From assembly GCA_951813535.1 (NCBI GenBank), contig OX638345.1, positions 1,377,029 to 1,441,028 of the forward strand: a DNA stretch of 64,000 nt. Direction: 5' to 3'. The position numbers were made by a program, and so were the translations under genes. Origin of the DNA: an uncultured Dehalococcoidia bacterium. Lineage in GTDB: Bacteria; Chloroflexota; Dehalococcoidia; Lucifugimonadales; UBA3495. Below the pieces are notes generated by a model. That model saw nothing but the letters and a program-made list of their open reading frames with translations. It had not been told where the DNA came from and did no database searches. Of this stretch, positions 27,097 through 35,054 are shown piece after piece. Within the stretch, counting starts at the first letter, position 1; every line of letters begins with the position of its first letter.

Positions 27097-28134
27097 ATGG
27101 CGGATGTACCAATTCGAGTGGGATTGATCGGCGCGGGAGGCAACGTGCGCAACCGCCACATTCCCGGGTTTCAGGGGGTGGATGATTGCGAACTCGTGGC
27201 CGTGGCCAACCGGACCGTCCAGTCCGGCCGGGTGGTGGCGGACCAGTTCAACATTCCCAAGGTTTACGGCCATTGGCAGGAGTTGCTGGAGGACGACGAG
27301 ATCAACGCCGTCTGCATTGGCACCTGGCCCTACATGCACCGCACCATGACGCTGGCGGCGCTGGAGGCTGGCAAGCACGTGCTCACCGAGGCTCGGATGG
27401 CCAACGACGCCGCCGAAGCCCGCGACATGCTGGCTGCTTCCCGCGCCCACCCGCACCTGGTCTGCCAGCTCACGCCGACCTCCACCAGCTACACCATCGA
27501 CAACGTGATCAAGCGGCTGATCGACGAGGGACACCTGGGCGAACTGCTGTCGGTGGACTTCACGTCGCTGCAGAACAACTTTGCTGACTTCGATGGGCCG
27601 CTGCACTGGCGGCACGATCGGGCCCTCAGCGGCTACAACACCCTGAACATCGGGGCATCCTACGAGTCGATGATGCGCTGGCTGGGACGAGGGACCCGCG
27701 TCATGGCGATGGGCAAGGTCCACGTGCCCTACCGGCGAAACGACGCCGGGGATCTCACGTCGGTGAGCATCCCGGACCACATCGACATCCTCTACGAACT
27801 GGCCAACGGGGCCCAGGTGCACATGCAGATGAGCGCCACTTCCGGGTTGAACCGGGGCAGCCAGATCTGGATGTTCGGCACCGAAGGGACCATCCACGTG
27901 GATTCCCAGCGACGGGTGTGGGCCGGCAAGCGCGGCGATGCGGAGTTGACCGAGGCGCCCAACCCGCCGGAAACTCAGGCCCGGTACCGAGTCGAGGAGC
28001 AGTTTACCAACGCCATCCGCGGCACCGAAATCGTGGACATGGTGGCCTTCGAGACCGGCGTCCACTACATGGAATGGACCGAGGCCGTCGGCCGCAGCGC
28101 GATGACAGGTCAGGCCGTGTACCTGCCACTGTAG
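27097..28134 (+). CDS. Gfo/Idh/MocA family oxidoreductase
   Basis: 345 residues. GAGGAGG precedes the ATG. N-terminal Rossmann domain with VGLIGAGGNVRNRHIPGF (G-x-G-x-x-x) and AVANRTVQSGRVVADQF; the nicotinamide-binding EAGKHVLTEARMANDAAEA replaces the canonical E-K-P with E-A-R. The C-terminal half holds the larger sheet domain (DLTSVSIPDHIDILYELANG). The family oxidises or reduces sugars, inositols and related polyols with NAD(P). The E-A-R change removes the catalytic Lys of the EKP motif, so a non-standard reaction is likely. A CYTH-family gene follows after 59 bp. Confidence 0.9.
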   Translation: MADVPIRVGLIGAGGNVRNRHIPGFQGVDDCELVAVANRTVQSGRVVADQFNIPKVYGHWQELLEDDEINAVCIGTWPYMHRTMTLAALEAGKHVLTEARMANDAAEARDMLAASRAHPHLVCQLTPTSTSYTIDNVIKRLIDEGHLGELLSVDFTSLQNNFADFDGPLHWRHDRALSGYNTLNIGASYESMMRWLGRGTRVMAMGKVHVPYRRNDAGDLTSVSIPDHIDILYELANGAQVHMQMSATSGLNRGSQIWMFGTEGTIHVDSQRRVWAGKRGDAELTEAPNPPETQARYRVEEQFTNAIRGTEIVDMVAFETGVHYMEWTEAVGRSAMTGQAVYLPL

Positions 28135-28193
28135 GCCCGGCGCGACAGGACACCAATCGCGGGCACCTCGATACGATCCGCCGGCGGAGAAAG

Positions 28194-28730
28194 ATGCAGC
28201 GCAAACTCAATCGCGAGCTGAAGGCTCACTGCGCGGATTTCGCGCCTGTCCGCGAAATCCTCGCTGGGCACGGGGCCGTGTTCGTGGAGGTCAAGGAGCA
28301 GGTTGACTACTATTACAACCTGCCTGATGGAGACGATTCGCAGGGAAATCGCCGGCTCAAGCTGCGCGTCGAGAAGGGCACGGGCACGCTCATCTACTAC
28401 CGCGAACGCCAGGAGGCCGGGGCTCGGACCAGCCAGGTTCGGATGTCATCCGCCGATGACCCGGGCCTCAAAGACGTGCTGCAAGCCGCGCTGGGCGCCA
28501 CGGCCACCGTGCGCAAGCGGCGCGAACTGTGGCGGAAGGACAACGTCATATTCAACCTGGACACGGTCGAAGGTGTCGGGCAGATCCTCGAGGTGGAAGT
28601 CCAGGACGAGGAAGGCTGCGACATCGACGCCCAGGTGGACGAGTATCGCAGCCTGCTGGGGCCGTATTTCAGCGGTTACATCACGGGATCGAACGAAGAT
28701 CTGGTCGCCGCGATCACTCCCCCGCCTTGA
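28194..28730 (+). CDS. CYTH-domain protein (class IV adenylate cyclase / thiamine-triphosphatase-like)
   Basis: 178 residues. Starts at the ATG at 28194 with GGAGAAAG just upstream. N-terminal NRELKAHCADF matches the E-x-K strand of CyaB-like CYTH tunnel enzymes. It is followed by VKEQVDYYYNLPDG, RRLKLRVEKGTGTLIYYRE with basic phosphate-binding residues, and VRKRRELWRKDNVIFNLDTV, with GQILEVEVQDEEG at the end of the barrel. Members act on triphosphates (ATP, ThTP, PPPi) with divalent metals. Convergent with the GMC gene; the two coding regions overlap by 17 bp, so mRNA ends must overlap too. Confidence 0.85.
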   Translation: MQRKLNRELKAHCADFAPVREILAGHGAVFVEVKEQVDYYYNLPDGDDSQGNRRLKLRVEKGTGTLIYYRERQEAGARTSQVRMSSADDPGLKDVLQAALGATATVRKRRELWRKDNVIFNLDTVEGVGQILEVEVQDEEGCDIDAQVDEYRSLLGPYFSGYITGSNEDLVAAITPPP

Positions 28731-30252
28731 TGAAGTCGGAGACGCGCTCGGCGATCATCATCGTGGTGACGTTGGTATTGGCGCGGACCACGTCGGGCAT
28801 GATCGATGCATCGGCGACTCGCAGGTTGGACACGCCGCGCACGCGCAACTGTGGGTCCACGACTGCCATCGGGTCGTCGTCCGGCCCCATCTTGCAGGTG
28901 CCGGAGATGTGGTACGAGGTGCTGATGTTGCGGCGCAACCACAGGTCCAGGGACTCGTCGCTCTCCAGGTCCGCCGGCGTGGGAGCGGTTATCTCGTCGA
29001 TGATCCCGTCGTAGGCGCTGTGTTGCAGGAAGGACACGCAGAGGCGCACCGCCTCCCGCAACCGCTCCCGGTCCCAGTCCTCCTCCAAGTAGCGATAGTC
29101 CATGCTGGGCGCCGTGTGCGGGTCGGCGGACTCCAACCTCAGTTCGCCTTTGCCGGCTGCTAGGTACAGACCGCAGTTGACCGTATGGGCCGGGTTGTCG
29201 TCCCGTACCACGGTGTTGAGCGACGCCGGGGAAAGGATCATGTCGTTGGGCGTGTCCGAGCCGGCGGCGGTGAAACGCAGCCGCAGGGCCCGCATGCCGT
29301 TGGGGTCCTGCGGAACGTCGTCCTTGACCATGTATCTCACCGACACGTTGGGGTGGTCGCGCATGTTCTGACCAACGCCGGGCAGGTCGACAGCCACCGG
29401 GATGCCGTGCGCCTGCAACTGGTCCGCGGGGCCGAGGCCCGACAGCATCAGCAATTGCGGTGAGGCGACCGCGCCGGCGCACAGGATGATTTCGCTGCCC
29501 TCGACGACGAAGGTGTCGCCGCCGCTCTCGACCTCGACGCCGACGGCGCGTCCGTCTTCCAGCACCACTCTGCGGGCCTGGACGTTGGCGCGAATGGTGA
29601 GGTTCAGCCGGTGGCGCACCGAGCTGATGTAGGACAGGGCCATGCTCATGCGCACGCCGTCAATGTTGTTTTCGGCGCGAAGGCTGACGCCGGTGGCCTC
29701 CGGGTTGTTCACGTCAGGATGGAATGGATATCCTGCGGCCGTGGCAGCCTGGAAAAAGGCCTCCTGGGACGGCGGCCAGGTCTCGCGCTGGTGATGCCGT
29801 ACCGGTACCGGCCCGTCGGTGCCGTGGAAGTCGTCGTGAAAATCGGCGTCGTTCTCCAGCTTGCGGAAGTAGGGCAGACACTCCAGGTAACCCCAGCCTT
29901 CGTTGCCCCAGGATGCCCAGGTGTCGTAGTCCTCGGGCGCGCCCCGGATGAAGGTCTGGCCGTTGATGGCGCTGGAGCCGCCCAGCACCTTGCCCCGGGG
30001 CACGGGCATCGGCTCAGGTTGCTCTGCCGTGGCCCGGCCGGTGAAGGACCAGTTGTAGGGTGAACCGGCGGCGCGGGCCTCCAGGTTCACCGTTCCCCAG
30101 CCGAGCTTGAGCATGTCGGGCAATTGGTCGAAGTCGGGAAAGTCTGGGCCGGCTTCCAGCAGCAGAACCGAACGGTTCGGGTCTTCCGACAGCCGCGTCG
30201 CAACGATGCACCCGGCCGTGCCGCCGCCGACAACTATGTGGTCATATTGCAT
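28714..30252 (-). CDS. GMC-family FAD oxidoreductase
   Basis: 512 residues, full length for glucose-methanol-choline enzymes. FAD-binding YDHIVVGGGTAGCIVATRL at the N-terminus, PRGKVLGGSSAINGQTFIRG (GMC signature 1), LCAGAVASPQLLMLSGLGP (signature 2), and catalytic residues His in STSYHISGTCKMG and Asn in RANTNVTTMMIAE near the C-terminus. Oxidises an alcohol or cyclic polyol with O2 or another acceptor. It is about as diverged from the second GMC protein (44815-46389) as separate families are, so they likely have different substrates. Convergent with, and overlapping, the CYTH gene. Confidence 0.94.
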   Translation of the reverse strand: MQYDHIVVGGGTAGCIVATRLSEDPNRSVLLLEAGPDFPDFDQLPDMLKLGWGTVNLEARAAGSPYNWSFTGRATAEQPEPMPVPRGKVLGGSSAINGQTFIRGAPEDYDTWASWGNEGWGYLECLPYFRKLENDADFHDDFHGTDGPVPVRHHQRETWPPSQEAFFQAATAAGYPFHPDVNNPEATGVSLRAENNIDGVRMSMALSYISSVRHRLNLTIRANVQARRVVLEDGRAVGVEVESGGDTFVVEGSEIILCAGAVASPQLLMLSGLGPADQLQAHGIPVAVDLPGVGQNMRDHPNVSVRYMVKDDVPQDPNGMRALRLRFTAAGSDTPNDMILSPASLNTVVRDDNPAHTVNCGLYLAAGKGELRLESADPHTAPSMDYRYLEEDWDRERLREAVRLCVSFLQHSAYDGIIDEITAPTPADLESDESLDLWLRRNISTSYHISGTCKMGPDDDPMAVVDPQLRVRGVSNLRVADASIMPDVVRANTNVTTMMIAERVSDFIKAGE

Positions 30253-30341
30253 GGGAAATTCTCCCTGAGTTGGTTCGCGCTATTGTACCCGGCGCTACCG
30301 GGCAAACTCCGGCGCCGACCTGACGGATCCGATCAGTATCT

Positions 30342-31235
30342 CTACGGCAGGTACTTGTCCTCCATCGCCCGGATGCGGTCCGCGCCCAGGATGCCCCCGT
30401 TGCTGGCGATGCCCCACTTGCTCTGGGCCGCCGCGGCCAGGAAATCGTCGATGGCGGCGGTGCCGCGGTCCTGGAAATCGCTGAGGAAGTCCCAGGATGC
30501 CTGGAGCCCCGCCATGGTGGTGAGACCGGGATACCAGGCCGCGGCGGCGCCGGCTTCCTGCAACTCTTCCAGCGTAGGGTGCGTCTGGCTCCCGTGGGTG
30601 AACAGGGGCAGCACCGGCCCGGGAATGCGTCGGATTGCTTCCTGGTTGTCATCCCAGGAGGACACGGCCGGGCACACCACGTCCACGTTGGTCTGGCTCT
30701 TGTAGGCTAGGCAGCGTTCCATCACGTCCTCAAAGGTTGCCCCCGGAACGCCGGCGTAGTCGCACCGGGCCACGATGACGAAGTCGGGGTCGTACTCCAT
30801 CTTGGCGTCCATGGCCGCGCGCAATTTGCCCACCATCTCCTCGATGGAAACGCAGCGGCGGCGAGGGCCCGATTTGGGCGGGTAGGTCTGGTCTTCAAGG
30901 TGCGTGCCGGCGATGCCGGCCCGGATGTACTCCTTGACCGTCTCGTAGACCTGGATGGCGTCGCCGTAGCCGGTGTCCATGTCGACGAAGGCCGGAATAT
31001 CGATGGTGTTCACGATTTTTCGGGCGTTGTCCACCATGTCGCGCATGCTGGTGCCGCCCTCGGTCAGGCCCATGACCTGCGCCGAGGTGTTGCCGCCGGA
31101 CATGTAGAAGGCCTCGTATCCCAGCACCTCGGCCATCTTTGCGCCCATGGCGTTCATTCCGCCGGCCAGGACGAAGATCTCCGGCCGCTCGAACAGCTCC
31201 TTGAGCCTGGTGGTCATGCGTTGCTTCTCTGGCAT
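30342..31235 (-). CDS. isocitrate lyase / PEP mutase superfamily protein
   Basis: 297 residues. AAGGAGG lies upstream of the ATG. TIM-barrel motifs: VLAGGMNAMGAKMAEVLGYE with YMSGGNTSA, Mg-binding FVDMDTGYGD at residues 85-92, and IAGTHLEDQTYPPK. The gating loop, which in 2-methylisocitrate lyases reads K-K-C-G-H, is here K-S-G-P-R-R-R-C (121-128), so the catalytic Cys has moved or gone. FVIVARCDYAGVPGATFEDV fits the family's later strands. It could be a carboxyphosphonoenolpyruvate-mutase-like or oxaloacetate-decarboxylase-like enzyme. It is divergent from the OsmC gene. Confidence 0.88.
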   Translation of the reverse strand: MPEKQRMTTRLKELFERPEIFVLAGGMNAMGAKMAEVLGYEAFYMSGGNTSAQVMGLTEGGTSMRDMVDNARKIVNTIDIPAFVDMDTGYGDAIQVYETVKEYIRAGIAGTHLEDQTYPPKSGPRRRCVSIEEMVGKLRAAMDAKMEYDPDFVIVARCDYAGVPGATFEDVMERCLAYKSQTNVDVVCPAVSSWDDNQEAIRRIPGPVLPLFTHGSQTHPTLEELQEAGAAAAWYPGLTTMAGLQASWDFLSDFQDRGTAAIDDFLAAAAQSKWGIASNGGILGADRIRAMEDKYLP

Positions 31236-31653
31236 AACTGTTCCTCCTTGCGGTGTTTCGTGAAGTGGGCCGACTGTTTCTGTTGCCTCCGGATTGGTTC
31301 AGGCGGGCATCCCGTCTCGCTCGGTCGGACACGCGCTACTCCCAGCGCGTGGCCCATCTGCCCATACATCGATCACCTGAACCTGTCTCTGCTTGTTTCG
31401 GACCGTTCCCGCTTCCCTTCTGAGTAGCGAGATGGTGCACATCTTACATCGATTTGAACGGGAACCGACCCCATGCCTCGCAATTGCCGCAGGTTGCGCT
31501 GGTTGGGCCTACCAGGCATTCATGCCTGTACCGGATGCGATTGGCTGTTGGGTTAGCCTCGCCATTCGAACCCCTCGAACGGCCCGGGGATGTTCTTTGT
31601 GCCGCGGGACGCTGCGTGATAGTGTTGCGCCATTCTCGAGATCTGGAGGAGTC
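31236..31653. other. 418-bp divergent intergenic region before the OsmC gene
   Basis: Separates the PEP-mutase-family gene (minus) from the OsmC gene (plus). No protein-like frame with a ribosome site; no clear -35/-10 pair. The last 12 bases hold CTGGAGGAGTC, the OsmC ribosome site. Confidence 0.4.
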
Positions 31654-32181
31654 ATGGCAGCACATAACGAAAGACCCGAGCCCAACTACGACCCGTTTCC
31701 GCCCGGTCAGGACCGTCGCGCCACCGTCACGGAAGTGGACGTGGAGGACATGGGTGACATGCTGCGGCGGGCCTTCGTGGGACGGGACGTGAAGTTCACC
31801 ATCTATTGCGATGAGGGACCCAATGCCGGCGGCAATCACACCGCCCCCGCGCCGCTGCACTATTTCGCCTCTTCCATCGCGTTTTGAGAGATGACGCAGA
31901 TCGAGAGGTACTCTCGAATGATGAACGTGGAGATCACCGGCGTCAGGGCCCACATCGCGGTGCACTTCGGGCTTGAGGGATCGGTGCTGGCGGGCACGAT
32001 CCAGGCCAGCGCTCCGAAGGTGGAAACCAGCTACGAGATCGAGTCACCGGATGATCCGGAACGGGTGGCAGCGGTGCTGCGCAATGCTCGCAACGGGTGC
32101 TGGGTGCGGGCCGCGGTTGCCAATCCCACCCCGTTCGAGGACCGGTCGACGCTGAACGGGGAGCCGATCTTCTTCGACTGA
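31654..32181 (+). CDS. OsmC-family peroxiredoxin-like selenoprotein (in-frame TGA = Sec78)
   Basis: 175 residues if TGA at 31885-31887 is read as selenocysteine. GGAGG lies just before ATG 31654. The codons after the TGA stay in the same frame (31891 is exactly 79 codons from the start), so this is a single in-frame stop, not a frameshift. OsmC/Ohr proteins have a reactive Cys at the start of a long helix after a P-x-P-L-x-Y segment. Here that region reads APAPLHYFASSIAF-TGA-EMTQIERYSRM, placing the TGA on the reactive Cys. The second conserved Cys is present as Cys149 in LRNARNGCWVRAAVANPTPF. A hairpin 13 bases past the TGA has SECIS geometry. Expected role: thiol/selenol reduction of organic hydroperoxides in the cytosol. 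Alternative: a nonsense-mutated pseudogene, made unlikely by the site and the hairpin. Confidence 0.82.
31888..31917 (+). promoter_or_regulatory. putative bacterial SECIS element
   Basis: Directly after the TGA: a 13-nt linker, then TCGAGAG (31901-31907), loop GTA, CTCTCGA (31911-31917), a perfect 7-bp stem. The loop starts with G and lies 20 nt after the TGA. Bacterial SECIS elements are known to be short stems inside the coding region with a small apical loop, a G at its first or second place, and roughly 16-37 nt from UGA to loop. All of this would be read by SelB. Confidence 0.75.
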
Positions 32182-32216
32182 TGTCCGGCCTACCGGCGGC
32201 CTTGGGGAGACTATCT

Positions 32217-32238
32217 GGGGCGCATGATCGTGCGCCCC
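32217..32238. terminator. hairpin between the convergent OsmC and LUD genes
   Basis: Perfect 8-bp GC stem GGGGCGCA with TGCGCCCC, 6-nt loop, 36 bases after the OsmC stop and 32 before the LUD stop. No U-run; probably a shared end. Confidence 0.55.
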
Positions 32239-32269
32239 GACGCTTTCAGGGCGATGAACCTGGGGCCGT

Positions 32270-32887
32270 CTACCAGCCCAGGCTTTCCGGAATGAGGATC
32301 ATGAAGATGCGGCCGACCATGGGCTCGTGCTCCATCACCAGGTATTTCCCGATGGGAGTCGGTCTCGCGCCCCGGCCTTCCAGCCAGCGGTCGTGCCGCT
32401 CCAGGGTGAAGCCGCGGGTGCGGGCCTCGGCTTCGGCGAGGGTCGGGCAGATTTTCTGCGTGCCGGCCACAAGGATGAGGCGTCGCGCGCCGTAGGAATA
32501 GGCGCCGATCTGGCTGCCAGATCCGCTGGCGACGACGATCTCGCCGGTTTCGGCGATGGCCTGGACGCTGCCCACGAAATAGTCGGCGATGGTGGTCTTG
32601 CGGCGGAACTCGCGCTGGGCTGCCGGATCGGTATGGGCCAGCATCTGGTCATGCAGGTTGACGTAACGATCGTTGCCGTGCATGTGCTCGGTGTAGCCGA
32701 CGGTGTCCAGCGTCTCGGAGGTGTTGACGTAGACCTCGGAGCCCTCCGGAACCAGTTCGAGGAGTTTAGCCAGGGCGGCCTCGCCGCTTTCCACCAGGAC
32801 GGCTTCGACGTTGCGGGCCGCCAGGGCCTCTATGGTCCTGCTGATGGATTCGGCGGTTGCGGGAGCATAGGGCGTTGCCGAGGACAT
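32270..32887 (-). CDS. LUD-domain protein (LutC/YkgG-like lactate-utilisation family)
   Basis: 205 residues. LUD-domain pattern: ALAKLLELVPEGSEVYVNTS, TLDTVGYTEHMHGND, a central FRRKTTIADYFVGSVQAIAETGEIVVASGSGSQIGAYSYGA (residues about 94-134), then RLILVAGTQKICPTLAEAEAR. LutC proteins belong to an iron-sulfur lactate oxidation complex, but lutA and lutB are not nearby; stand-alone LUD proteins of unknown role are common. CAGGAG precedes the ATG. It follows the LLM gene by 39 bp on the same strand. Confidence 0.88.
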   Translation of the reverse strand: MSSATPYAPATAESISRTIEALAARNVEAVLVESGEAALAKLLELVPEGSEVYVNTSETLDTVGYTEHMHGNDRYVNLHDQMLAHTDPAAQREFRRKTTIADYFVGSVQAIAETGEIVVASGSGSQIGAYSYGARRLILVAGTQKICPTLAEAEARTRGFTLERHDRWLEGRGARPTPIGKYLVMEHEPMVGRIFMILIPESLGW

Positions 32888-32926
32888 GATTGGTTCTCCT
32901 GTGGGTGCTCCGATGTTCGCAGGTGG

Positions 32927-33985
32927 CTAACCGCCGGGCTGCAGGTTGGGCATGACCTCGTCGACGAACAACGCCATGGAGCGCATCACCTGATCGGGCG
33001 TCAGGTCGCCCCAGGCGAATATCGGGCAGAAGTAGTTGATGCCCGTCTCGTCGATGGCCTGCTGGACGCGTTCTTTAACGTTGGCAGCCGTGCCGACGAT
33101 GATCACGTCCTTCGCTTCCAGCGCGTCGAAGTCGCGCATGGCGCCCAGGCGGTCGAGACCGTTCTTGGCCCACAGGTAGTCGATGTTGTGGAACCACGTC
33201 CCGTACGCCGCTTTGGCTTCCGCCCGAGCCCGTTCGTCGGTGTCGGCGATGTACATGTGGCGCACCAGGCCCAGCTTGGGAGCGGTGACGTGGCTGTTGA
33301 GCCCGTCGGACATCCGCTCGGCGTTCCACACCCGTTTGTAAAGGTCGTAGTGAGCCTTGACGCCGGCGTTGTCGGCGAACACGGTGCAGGTGTTGAAGCC
33401 GTGCTGGGCCATCCACGGCACCGTTTCGAGGTTGTTGCTGGCGTACCACAGCGGCGGATAGGGCTTCTGGTGGGGCGCGATCCAGAGTTCGATATCCTCG
33501 TAGTTGTAATGCTTCCCCTGGTAGTTGAACATCCCGGTGGTGAAGCCGCCGGTGAACATGTCCATCTGCTCGTTGAACATCTCCCAGCTGATGCCGAGGT
33601 CGACGCCGAACTCCTCCGCCTCCACGGGCGAAACTCCCCGGCCCACGCCCAGGTCCAGGCGCCCGTTGCTGAGGTTGTCCAGCATGCAGATCTCGTGGTA
33701 GAGGCGGATGGGATTGTAGAAGGGAAGCAGGAAGACCAGCGGGCCCAGGCGCAGCCGTGATGTGCGCTGCGCCGCCGCCGCCAGGAACACGGCCGGCGAA
33801 GGCGAAACGCTCAGCGGGGTGATGTGGTGCTCCGCCAGGTGGTAGCTGTAGAACCCGCTGCGGTCGGCGTACTCCAGCATCCTAAGCCGGTTTTCGAAGA
33901 TCTCGCTGGGCGCCGACTTGTCCCATTCGATCCAGTCAAACAGCCCGAACTCCAGGGTATCGTTCAGCGTGGCGACCTGGGTCAT
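32927..33985 (-). CDS. LLM-class flavin-dependent oxidoreductase
   Basis: 352 residues. The ATG at 33985 with AAGGAGG is chosen over upstream in-frame codons that only shadow the sulfurtransferase gene. Luciferase-like marks: LEFGLFDWIEWDKSAPSEIF, DRSGFYSYHLAEHHITPLSV, RTSRLRLGPLVFLLPFYNP, LDNLSNGRLDLGVGRGVSPVE, and VIIVGTAANVKERVQQAIDE. The repeated aromatic positions in the EHH region resemble alkanal or alkanesulfonate monooxygenases, but the substrate is open. Upstream, 31 bp away, lies the sulfurtransferase gene on the same strand, making a sulfur link conceivable but unproven. Confidence 0.93.
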   Translation of the reverse strand: MTQVATLNDTLEFGLFDWIEWDKSAPSEIFENRLRMLEYADRSGFYSYHLAEHHITPLSVSPSPAVFLAAAAQRTSRLRLGPLVFLLPFYNPIRLYHEICMLDNLSNGRLDLGVGRGVSPVEAEEFGVDLGISWEMFNEQMDMFTGGFTTGMFNYQGKHYNYEDIELWIAPHQKPYPPLWYASNNLETVPWMAQHGFNTCTVFADNAGVKAHYDLYKRVWNAERMSDGLNSHVTAPKLGLVRHMYIADTDERARAEAKAAYGTWFHNIDYLWAKNGLDRLGAMRDFDALEAKDVIIVGTAANVKERVQQAIDETGINYFCPIFAWGDLTPDQVMRSMALFVDEVMPNLQPGG

Positions 33986-34016
33986 GGTTTGCCTCCTTGG
34001 CGACGACGCGGGTGTC

Positions 34017-34898
34017 TCAGTCGGCCACCAGCGGCAGAGACGGATCGGCGGCGTACTCCGACATGGAGGCGTCGTATACGGCAACGTTCGCGTAGCCCAG
34101 CATGGCCAGTATGAAAGCGTCGTTGGACGCGGCGATACCGCCGCCGCAATAGGTGACCACGCGCTGCGCGCGGTCTGCGCCGGCCCCTTCGAACAGGGCC
34201 GCCAGTTCATCGGCCGGCCGGAACAGGCCGGTTTCGGGGTCGGTCAACTCGCCCGACGGGACGTTGGTCGCGCCGGGGATGTGCCCGGCCCGGCCGTAGC
34301 CGCTGCCGCCGTCCGCGCCGGAATGCTGATCCCGTCCCAGGGCGTTGATCAGGCAGCTCCCGCCGCCTGTCCCCGACTCGATGAACGCCCTGACCTCGGC
34401 CAGGTCTGCGAATCGCGCCGGGTCTGACGTGGGGTTGAAGGACGCGGGCGCGTAGGTCGCGGGATCGGTTGAGATCGCACGACCCTCGGCGGTCCACCGG
34501 CGCAGGCCGCCGTCCAGCACCACCGCGTCGTGGCAACCCATAGAGCGGAACATCCACCAGAACCGGGCCGCCCACTGCGAACCCAGGCGGTCGTACAGGA
34601 CCAGTTTCGAGGTGTCCGATACACCGTGGCGACCGGCGGCCTCCGCAAAGGCCGCGGCCGAGGGCATCATGAAGCGGTAGGCTTGGTCGTTGTCGGAGAA
34701 GTCGGCCTGGAGGTCGAGAAAGCCGGCCCCGGGGATGTGCCCGGTTTCGTACGCGCTCCGGCCTGACTCGGCTCGCCGGCCGCCGCCTTCGACGTTATGC
34801 AGGAACACGGTGGTCTCGAAGACGCGGACATCGTCGTCGGCCAGATGCTCGGCCAGCCAATCGGTGGATACGAGGAACTCGGGATGCGCAAATGCCAT
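34017..34898 (-). CDS. thiosulfate / 3-mercaptopyruvate sulfurtransferase (tandem rhodanese)
   Basis: 293 residues with two rhodanese domains. N-terminal inactive domain with YETGHIPGAGFLDLQADFSD and LVLYDRLGSQWAARFWWMF; C-terminal domain with GHIPGATNVPSGELTDPETG and the active-site loop VVTYCGGGIAAS (Cys251). The loop starting C-G-G-G is closer to the mercaptopyruvate type than to C-R-K-G thiosulfate enzymes. Start at 34898 for GGGAGCCG upstream. It transfers sulfane sulfur to cyanide or thiols; cytosolic. It shares the strand and short spacing with the LLM gene. Confidence 0.92.
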   Translation of the reverse strand: MAFAHPEFLVSTDWLAEHLADDDVRVFETTVFLHNVEGGGRRAESGRSAYETGHIPGAGFLDLQADFSDNDQAYRFMMPSAAAFAEAAGRHGVSDTSKLVLYDRLGSQWAARFWWMFRSMGCHDAVVLDGGLRRWTAEGRAISTDPATYAPASFNPTSDPARFADLAEVRAFIESGTGGGSCLINALGRDQHSGADGGSGYGRAGHIPGATNVPSGELTDPETGLFRPADELAALFEGAGADRAQRVVTYCGGGIAASNDAFILAMLGYANVAVYDASMSEYAADPSLPLVAD

Positions 34899-35054
34899 GA
34901 TCGGCTCCCAGCCGTTGCCGGCGTATGGTGAAGTCTTGCTTTCCGGCCCCAGTATCCCCGTATCACGATTCGTTCGCAACTGGTCCGAGGAGGCTGGGCG
35001 ATACATCTGTGCTATAGTTTTTGCGCTCCATACTTTGGTCGAGAGAATGCATTA

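Noticed and set aside
31891-32181. Separate 96-codon gene after the TGA in the OsmC locus
   Set aside because: It has no ribosome site, begins mid-domain, and is in the same frame as the upstream part, so one recoded gene explains both.
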